Source of the DNA: Comamonadaceae bacterium
GTDB taxonomy: Bacteria > Pseudomonadota > Gammaproteobacteria > Burkholderiales > Burkholderiaceae_C
Direction of reading: 5' to 3'
DNA: 64,000 nt
NCBI GenBank assembly: GCA_027490925.1
Contig: JAIXXF010000032.1
Coordinates: 1 to 64,000 of the forward strand
Positions 56,656 to 64,000 of the stretch are shown here, piece after piece. The notes under the pieces were generated by a model, which did no database searches, was not told the origin of the DNA, and worked only from the letters and a program-made list of their open reading frames with translations. The number at the start of each line of letters is the position of its first letter. The first letter of the stretch is position 1. The position numbers and the translations under genes were made by a program.

Positions 56656-58265
56656 TCAACGCAGGCAATAAGTGAGCGCAAGCTCTTTGAAACGCTCCGA
56701 CCGGGCCTGAACATCTTCACAGCAGTCCAGCTCTTGGGCCAAAACAGACGCCACCTCTGGTGCCAGCGCGGCGGCAAGCTCGGCATCCACAAAAAGCAAT
56801 CTCGTTCGCCTTGCCAGCACATCGGCCACCGTTCGGGCGTATTCGTGGCGCACGGCGAACCGGACCATGGCCTCGGTCAAGCCGCCACCCAGGTGCCGGT
56901 TGGCGCCCGGGAGGGAGGCCACCGTCGCCGCTTCGCACCCGTAACCTGACAGGCCGCCGCCGGTGCCTGGCGCGCTGAACGTGGCACCCCAAGCGCCAAC
57001 CAGCGGCAGATGTTCGGTGATGCCTGGCGCGCGATGTGGCAACAGGCCATGTGCCATGCACCGGGCCAACACGTCCTCGGCCATCGACCGGTAAGTGGTC
57101 CACTTTCCACCGGTCACGGTCACCAACCCGCTGGGGCCGATGCGCACCGTGTGCTCCCGGCTGATGTGGCTGGTGCCCGTGGCCGTGTCCTGCTCCGGCT
57201 TGACCAAGGGGCGCAATCCCGCCCAAACGCTGCGCACATCGCGCCGGGAAGGCGGGCGCGAGAGCCATCGACTCGCCTGGTCCAACAGGAAATCCACCTC
57301 GCTGGCCAATGCGTCTGGCTCGTGCGGGATCGCACGGCCACGCCACTCGGGCCGTGGTGTGTCGGTCGTACCCAACAGCGTGTGGCCCCACCACGGCAAG
57401 GCAAACAGCACCCGGCCGTCTGGGGTGCGGGGAATCAGCATCGCGTGTTGACCGGACAGAAAGTGGGCGTCCAGCACCAGGTGGATGCCCTGGCTCGGCA
57501 CCACCAGCGGTTCGCGGTCGCCATCTTGCGCCCGCAGGCCATCGACCCACACGCCAGTGGCGTTGACCACGCAGCGTGCGGACACCGAATGCCGACGTCC
57601 GGTTTCCGCGTCTTGGCAGACCACGCCGGTGACCCGTCCCGTCTCTGACCCACCGGCGCGCAAAAGGCCGGTCACGGCACAGTGGTTGAGCAGCAACGCG
57701 CCCTGGGCCGCAGCGGTCCGGGCGATCGCGATCGCCAACCGGGCGTCGTCGAACTGGGCGTCCCAGTACTGGACACCGCCCACGAGGCCTTCGGACTGCA
57801 CGTTGGGCAACCGGGTCTGCACCTCGTCAGCATTGAGCCGCTGCGTGCCCCCCAAACCGACAGCCGCCGCGCCGCGGCCAGCCAGCGTGTCGTACAGCGC
57901 CAAGCCCGTGCCGTAATACGGCTTTTCCCACCAGCGGTAGCAAGGCATCACAAACGGCAGCGGATGGACCAAATGGGGGGCGTTGCGCAGCAGCGTGGCG
58001 CGTTCATGGAGCGCCTCGCGCACCAGCGACAGACGCCCTTGCGCCAGGTACCGCACGCCACCATGGACCAACTTGGTAGACCGCGACGAGGTGCCCTCGG
58101 CGAAGTCATGGGACTCCAGCAACACCACCTTCAACCCACGGGCCGCCGCGTCCAGCGCCACCCCCAAACCGGTGGCCCCACCCCCTACCACCGCCAGGTC
58201 AAACACGCCCAATGCGGTCAGCCGCGCCCACAAATCGGCGCGCACCGTGGGCAACGGCGGCGGGC

Positions 58266-58269
<4 letters not shown>
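56656..58269 (-). CDS. glpD: Aerobic glycerol-3-phosphate dehydrogenase
   Basis: Membrane-associated FAD enzyme oxidising glycerol 3-phosphate to DHAP and passing electrons to quinone. 537 residues from ATG 58269: FAD motif [34 protein letters not shown], and C-terminal [12 protein letters not shown]. It overlaps glpK by four bases (ATGA). It lies directly upstream of the rplN promoter but is not expected to be linked to it in function. Confidence 0.95.
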
Positions 58270-59849
<1,580 letters not shown>

Positions 59850-59946
59850 GCCCACAGCCTAGCGCAAACCACGCGCCAACAAACACGGGAACTGGCCCGT
59901 CGCTGCCACAATCTCGCTTTTGTCACGGACCGCAGATCGAACACCG

Positions 59947-60810
59947 ATGAGCCCCACTGCCCAGACCCCCTCCACTGCCGACAGCTTGGCCAGCGCCACG
60001 CATTGCATCGCCTTCGTCGGGGGCGGCAACATGGCCAGCGCCATCATCGGCGGCTTGATCAAACAAGGGTTGCCGGGGGACCAGATCGGCGTGGTGGAGC
60101 CAGTGGCGGCGTCGCGCGAGCGCCTGTCCAGCCAGTATGGGGTGCGGGTGCAGGCACAGCCGGACGACACGCTGCAGCGGGCGGACTTGGTCGTGTGGGC
60201 GGTGAAGCCACAAACCTTTCAAGAAGCGGCGCTGCACGCCAGCCCCTTCACCCGAGGCGCGTTGCACCTGAGCGTGGCCGCTGGCATCCGATCCGACAGC
60301 ATTGCGGGGTGGCTGACCTCGGAGCGGGTGGTGCGGGCGATGCCCAACACGCCGTCGCTGATCGGTTTGGGCACGACGGCGCTGTTCGCACGTGCCGCCG
60401 TGACACCCGCCGACCAACAGCTCGTGTCGCGGGTGATCGCCACGACGGGCGACCACCTGTGGATGACCGAAGAGCGGCAGCTGGATGCGGTCACGGCGCT
60501 GTCAGGCTCGGGGCCAGCCTATGTTTTTTATTTCATCGAAGCCATGACCCAGGCGGGCACAGAAATGGGCCTGTCACTGGAACAGGCCAAACGCCTGGCC
60601 GTGGGCACTTTTGTGGGCGCGGCGCAACTCGCCCAAGCGTCCGATGAGTCACCGGAGGTCTTGCGCCAGCGGGTCACCTCCAAGGGCGGGACCACGCATG
60701 CCGCCATCACCTCCATGGAGAACGACCAGCTCAAAAGCCACTTTGTGAATGCGATGAAGGCGGCCCAGCGCCGGGCCCAAGAATTGGGCGACGAGTACGG
60801 AAAAACCTGA
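59947..60810 (+). CDS. proC: Pyrroline-5-carboxylate reductase
   Basis: Last step of proline synthesis. 287 residues from ATG 59947. NADPH motif IAFVGGGNMASAIIGGLIKQ; conserved VRAMPNTPSLIGLGTTAL; C-terminal ALSGSGPAYVFYFIEAM and VTSKGGTTHAAI. It is divergent from glpK. In Pseudomonas proC neighbours yggS; here they are 18 kb apart. Confidence 0.96.
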   Translation: MSPTAQTPSTADSLASATHCIAFVGGGNMASAIIGGLIKQGLPGDQIGVVEPVAASRERLSSQYGVRVQAQPDDTLQRADLVVWAVKPQTFQEAALHASPFTRGALHLSVAAGIRSDSIAGWLTSERVVRAMPNTPSLIGLGTTALFARAAVTPADQQLVSRVIATTGDHLWMTEERQLDAVTALSGSGPAYVFYFIEAMTQAGTEMGLSLEQAKRLAVGTFVGAAQLAQASDESPEVLRQRVTSKGGTTHAAITSMENDQLKSHFVNAMKAAQRRAQELGDEYGKT

Positions 60811-60908
60811 ATCACCGTATCGGACTTTCGACGTACATTGGGTCTGTGCGGGGTCGTCGTTGGGATTGCCTGCACACAGACCCTCCCCCCACTGAGTCGA
60901 GCCGAACC

Positions 60909-61079
60909 ATGAAAAAACTGCTGTCCACCCTGATTGGCGCCGCCGTCATCGCCATGCCCCTGACGCTGGTCTCTACCCCGGTCGTGGCCAAAACCACCGT
61001 CGAAGCCAAAAAGACCAAGAAAACCTCGCCCAAAAAGCTCAAGCGGGCCAAGGCGGTCAAACCTGTGGCGGCGTTGTAA
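60909..61079 (+). CDS. Small lysine-rich exported protein
   Basis: 56 residues: a signal peptide (MKKLLSTLIGAAVIAMPLTL, cleavage likely after VVA) and a mature peptide of about 29 residues with 11 lysines and an arginine, no acidic residue except one Glu. A strongly basic periplasmic or secreted peptide; I do not recognise the family. It stands alone, 98 bases after proC. Confidence 0.7.
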   Translation: MKKLLSTLIGAAVIAMPLTLVSTPVVAKTTVEAKKTKKTSPKKLKRAKAVKPVAAL

Positions 61080-61124
61080 GCCATTAGCGCACGCCGCCAG
61101 TCGCCTCCCACCCAAGCGGCTTTT

Positions 61125-61994
61125 TTACGGAGTGGTCCCAGCCGGCAGGTGCGCGAGCACGATGCCTGCGAACAGCGTGGCCCCGATCCAATGGTTCAAG
61201 CGGAAAGCGTGGAAACACGCGTCGCGTTCGCGGGTTCGGACCAGGCGGAAATGCCACCAGACCTGGACGGCAATGGCCAGAAATGCTACTGAATAAATAG
61301 CATGCCAGCCGGTCTGGACAAGGGCCAGAAGCCAGAAAACCACAAACAACCCGTAAAACACCATCACCGCGGCCACATCCCAGCGCCCAAAGGTGATGGC
61401 CGACGTTTTGATGCCGATCGCCAGATCGTCGTCGCGGTCCACCATCGCGTACTCGGTGTCGTAAGCCAGCACCCAAAACAGGTTGCCGACCAGCATCGGC
61501 CACACCACCCATGGGACCCCGCCCTGCGTGGCGGTGAACGCCATGGGGATGCCAAAACTGAACGCCACACCCAGCACCGCCTGCGGCACGGACACCCACC
61601 GCTTGGCGAAGGGGTACACCACAGCCACTGCCAACGCACCCACCGACCAGACGATGGTCGCTGCATTGGTGGTCAACACCAATGCCAAAGCGGCCAGTGC
61701 CAGCACCGCACCCACCGCCAGCGCCTCCTTGACCGACACCGCGCCGGTGGTGACCGGCCGCTGGGCTGTTCGCTTCACGTGTTTGTCGAAGTCGCGGTCG
61801 GCCACGTCGTTCACGCAGCAGCCCGCGCTGCGCATGAGGATGGTGCCCAGAGTGAAAACGGCCAGCAGGTGCCAGCCGGGAAAGCCCTCCGCCGCCAACC
61901 ACAGCGCGCTGAGCGTGGGCCACAGCAGCAACAACCAACCCGCGGGACGGTCCCAGCGGATCAGTTGAAGCCAGAGCGAGAAGCGAGGGGGCAT
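61125..61994 (-). CDS. ubiA: 4-hydroxybenzoate polyprenyltransferase
   Basis: Inner-membrane prenyltransferase of ubiquinone synthesis. 289 residues with about eight membrane helices. The first aspartate motif [15 protein letters not shown] and the second [12 protein letters not shown] bind the prenyl diphosphate magnesium ions. The segment [16 protein letters not shown] (about 217-232) is encoded by the antisense strand of repeat copy 5, so a mobile-type repeat has become part of a loop/helix. Confidence 0.95.
   Translation of the reverse strand: MPPRFSLWLQLIRWDRPAGWLLLLWPTLSALWLAAEGFPGWHLLAVFTLGTILMRSAGCCVNDVADRDFDKHVKRTAQRPVTTGAVSVKEALAVGAVLALAALALVLTTNAATIVWSVGALAVAVVYPFAKRWVSVPQAVLGVAFSFGIPMAFTATQGGVPWVVWPMLVGNLFWVLAYDTEYAMVDRDDDLAIGIKTSAITFGRWDVAAVMVFYGLFVVFWLLALVQTGWHAIYSVAFLAIAVQVWWHFRLVRTRERDACFHAFRLNHWIGATLFAGIVLAHLPAGTTP
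61282..61333 (+). repeat. Dispersed palindromic repeat, copy 5 (inside ubiA)
   Basis: ATGCTACTGAATAAATAGCA at 61283-61302 is followed after exactly 20 bases by GGGCCAGAAGCC. It lies within ubiA, which is read from the opposite strand, and does not break the frame. Confidence 0.72.
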
Positions 61995-62064
61995 GGCGGA
62001 AAGAAAAGTTCAAAGACACCGCGGATCTGGCCTGGCCAGCCCGCCAGTGTCGCCCCCTGAAGGG

Positions 62065-62083
62065 CGAGGCGCAAAGCGCCTCG
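62065..62083. terminator. Hairpin between dps and ubiA
   Basis: CGAGGCGC (62065-62072) pairs perfectly with GCGCCTCG (62076-62083) around AAA. It lies just after the dps stop. There is no T-run, so it may act as a mRNA 3' stabiliser or in Rho-dependent ending. Confidence 0.45.
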
Positions 62084-62093
62084 GTGTGGGGGT

Positions 62094-62609
62094 TTATTCC
62101 TCCAGCAGGGAGCGCAGCATCCAGGCGGTCTGTTCGTGCACCGTGAGGCGCTGGGTCAACAGGTCGGCGGTGGGCTCGTCGCCCGCTTTGTCGGCCAGCG
62201 GGAAAAGCGCCCGCGCGGTGCGTGCCACCGCTTCATGGCCCTGCACCAAAATGCGCACCATCTCCAAGGCCTTGGGTGGGTTGACCGGCGCGTCTGGCAC
62301 CGAGGCCAGCTTGGCAAATTGGGCGTACGAGCCAGGCGCGGCATGGCCCAGCGAGCGGATGCGCTCGGCCACTGGGTCCACCGCGTTCCACAGCTCGGTG
62401 TACTGCGCCATGAACATGGTGTGCAGGGTGTTGAACATCGGACCGGTGACGTTCCAGTGGAAATTGTGCGTGGTCAGGTACAGCGTGTAGGTGTCGGCGA
62501 GCAGGTGGCTCAGGCCTTTGGCGATGCCCGCCCGGTCTTTTTCGTTGATGCCGATGTTGATCGGCAGCGCGCTGGCGCCGGACGCGTTTTTGGCGGCGGA
62601 TTTGGCCAT
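62094..62609 (-). CDS. dps: Dps-family ferritin-like DNA-protecting protein
   Basis: 171 residues from ATG 62609; AAAGGA lies six bases before it. Dodecameric iron-storage protein that oxidises Fe(II) with peroxide and shields DNA. Ferroxidase ligands are in [15 protein letters not shown] (His) and [14 protein letters not shown] (Asp/Glu). A lysine-containing N-terminal tail ([11 protein letters not shown]) could bind DNA. It is 102 bases downstream of oxyR on the same strand and probably under OxyR control. Confidence 0.93.
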   Translation of the reverse strand: MAKSAAKNASGASALPINIGINEKDRAGIAKGLSHLLADTYTLYLTTHNFHWNVTGPMFNTLHTMFMAQYTELWNAVDPVAERIRSLGHAAPGSYAQFAKLASVPDAPVNPPKALEMVRILVQGHEAVARTARALFPLADKAGDEPTADLLTQRLTVHEQTAWMLRSLLEE

Positions 62610-62711
62610 GGATGCTTCCTTTGGGGGTCGGGTTGACGAAACGTTGGGACTGTATCGCAAGGTCGGCCATGCGTTCGCCGTCTGGCGGCCCGACCGCGCG
62701 TCGGCCAGCGC

Positions 62712-63680
62712 CTACGACAGCCGGGTGACGCCAGGCAATTCGCACCCATAGATGGCGTTGCGCAGCGCGGCGATGGCCTCGTAGCGGGTGAAGCTGCGGC
62801 GCCACACCAGCACCACCCGGCGGGTGGGCGGCGCGCCGCCGTCTTGGTCGCAAATGGGCAGGTACTTGATCAGCGGACCGTCCCCCGCCTTCTTGCGTTT
62901 GGGAGGGGGCTCGAACGCCTCTGGCGGCACACCGAGGCGGGGCACAAGGGTCACACCCATGCCTGCAGCCACCATGTGCTTGATGGTTTCCAGCGACGAC
63001 CCCTCAAAGCTCTTGCGAATGCCTTCGGCATTGCTGGAGAAACGCGCGAACTCGGGGCACACCTCCAGCACGTGGTCGCGGAAGCAATGTCCCGCACCCA
63101 GCAGCAGCATGGTCTCTCCCTTGAGTTCGGCAGAAGTGATGCTCTCCAGAACCGCCAGCGGGTGGGTGCTGGGCACGGCGGCCATGAAGGGCTCGTCGAA
63201 CAGCGGCGCGGTGGCCAGGCCTGTGTCGGGAAAGGGCTCGGCCATGATGGCTGCGTCGATCTCGCCCGTGCGCAACATGTCCAGCAACTTGACCGTGAAG
63301 TTTTCTTGCAGCATCAACGGCATCTGCGGCGTGCGCCGAATGACCTGCCCCACCATGGCTGGAAGTAGGTACGGCGCGATGGTGTAGATGACCCCCAGGC
63401 GCAGCGGCCCGGCCAGCGGGTCTTTGCCACGCCGGGCGATTTCTTTGATGTGGGCCGCCTGTTCCAACACGCTTTGGGCTTGGCGCACGATTTCCTCCCC
63501 CAAGGGGGTGACGGTCACCTCGCTGGCGCTGCGCTCGAACAACTTGACCTCCAGCTCCTCTTCCAGTTTTTTGATGGCCACCGAGAGCGTGGGCTGGGAG
63601 ACGAAGCAAGCGTCCGCTGCCTTGCCAAAGTGCTTTTCTCGCGCCACCGCGACGATGTATTTGAGTTCCGTGAGGGTCAT
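62712..63680 (-). CDS. oxyR: Hydrogen peroxide-inducible regulator OxyR
   Basis: 322-residue LysR-family peroxide sensor. The HTH is KAADACFVSQPTLSVAIKKL. The redox cysteines are at 199 and 208 (GAGHCFRDHVLEVCPEF), the same positions as in E. coli OxyR, which form a disulfide on peroxide. dps lies downstream and recG is six bases upstream. Confidence 0.96.
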   Translation of the reverse strand: MTLTELKYIVAVAREKHFGKAADACFVSQPTLSVAIKKLEEELEVKLFERSASEVTVTPLGEEIVRQAQSVLEQAAHIKEIARRGKDPLAGPLRLGVIYTIAPYLLPAMVGQVIRRTPQMPLMLQENFTVKLLDMLRTGEIDAAIMAEPFPDTGLATAPLFDEPFMAAVPSTHPLAVLESITSAELKGETMLLLGAGHCFRDHVLEVCPEFARFSSNAEGIRKSFEGSSLETIKHMVAAGMGVTLVPRLGVPPEAFEPPPKRKKAGDGPLIKYLPICDQDGGAPPTRRVVLVWRRSFTRYEAIAALRNAIYGCELPGVTRLS

Positions 63681-63686
63681 GCGGGT

Positions 63687-64000
63687 TCAGGCCTTGAGGT
63701 ACTCGGATTTTCCACCCATCCATCGCTCCACGTGGCGGCGGGCCAGCACAGGGTGGCGGTCCAGCATCAGGGGGGCGAGTTCGCGCGCCCAGTCGAGCAA
63801 CGCGGTGTCGGTGGCGAGGTCGGCGAACCGCAACAGCGGCGCACCCGACTGGCGGGCGCCCAGGAACTCGCCAGGGCCGCGGATCTCCAGGTCGCGTCGG
63901 GCGATCTCGAAACCATCGTTGGTCTCCACCATGGCCTTCAGGCGCGCGCGCGCCGTGTCGCTCAGGCGCGGCGCGTCACCGGTGGCGTACAGCAGCACGC
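63687..64000 (-). CDS. recG: ATP-dependent DNA helicase RecG, 3' end
   Basis: The last 104 residues of RecG, which remodels stalled forks and Holliday junctions. [20 protein letters not shown] (the TRG/motif VI region) is diagnostic. The gene continues past the right edge. oxyR follows six bases later, an arrangement found in several betaproteobacteria. Confidence 0.93.
   Translation of the reverse strand, partial: VLLYATGDAPRLSDTARARLKAMVETNDGFEIARRDLEIRGPGEFLGARQSGAPLLRFADLATDTALLDWARELAPLMLDRHPVLARRHVERWMGGKSEYLKA

Overview
The window looks like a chromosomal segment of a betaproteobacterium of the order Burkholderiales, most likely family Comamonadaceae. This rests on high GC coding sequence, the protein types (LptA-LptB-RpoN, PilT-PilU, a GcvA-like LysR protein, OxyR next to Dps) and a family of short palindromic repeats of a kind I associate with that family from memory. 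Gene density is high. There is no sign of a prophage, insertion sequence, plasmid region or CRISPR array.

Layout, left to right. 1-573: start of tuf behind tRNA-Thr, tRNA-Gly and tRNA-Tyr, with a promoter. 589-5454: ung and a trpE-trpG-trpD-trpC operon, with a possible tryptophan leader peptide upstream. 5756-9016: a chalcone-isomerase-like periplasmic protein, gph, an outer-membrane barrel, a hypothetical protein and ptsN. 9193-13203: malate synthase G and a haloacid dehalogenase, divergent from a LysR regulator. 13215-14839: a TetR regulator divergent from a predicted metal-dependent hydrolase, sharing a control region with two matching operators. 15035-18540: psiF, argS, a SPOR protein and dsbA. 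18754-24370: lptA, lptB, rpoN, an RNA methyltransferase, a PIN nuclease and a UPF0149 protein. 24501-30003 (minus): apaG, a Gcr-type membrane protein, thiL, pgpA, pncC and a haloacetate dehalogenase. 30068-35912: rpe, a TonB-dependent receptor, a duplicated DUF4394 lipoprotein and an anti-sigma factor without a visible sigma partner.

36015-47354: purU, a LysR regulator, a glycolate-oxidase-like flavoprotein, a class V aminotransferase, yggS divergent from pilT-pilU, an NAD(P)-dependent dehydrogenase, dolP, diaA, yraN and rsmI. 47541-56465 (minus): the spc and alpha ribosomal protein operons from rplN to rplQ, ending with an initiator tRNA and a strong bidirectional terminator. 56656-59849: glpK-glpD. 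59947-64000: proC, a small lysine-rich exported protein, ubiA, dps, oxyR and the 3' end of recG.

Several genes converge on glycolate and glyoxylate: two dehalogenases that can release glycolate from haloacetates, gph, a GlcD-like oxidase, malate synthase G and a possible glyoxylate aminotransferase. They are not in one operon, although the haloacid dehalogenase and malate synthase G are adjacent and co-directional. The most unusual signals are a roughly 50-base dispersed repeat with fixed internal spacing, found in five places including inside ubiA and yggS; the two-operator TetR control region; the candidate trp leader; and hairpins in the ribosomal operon.
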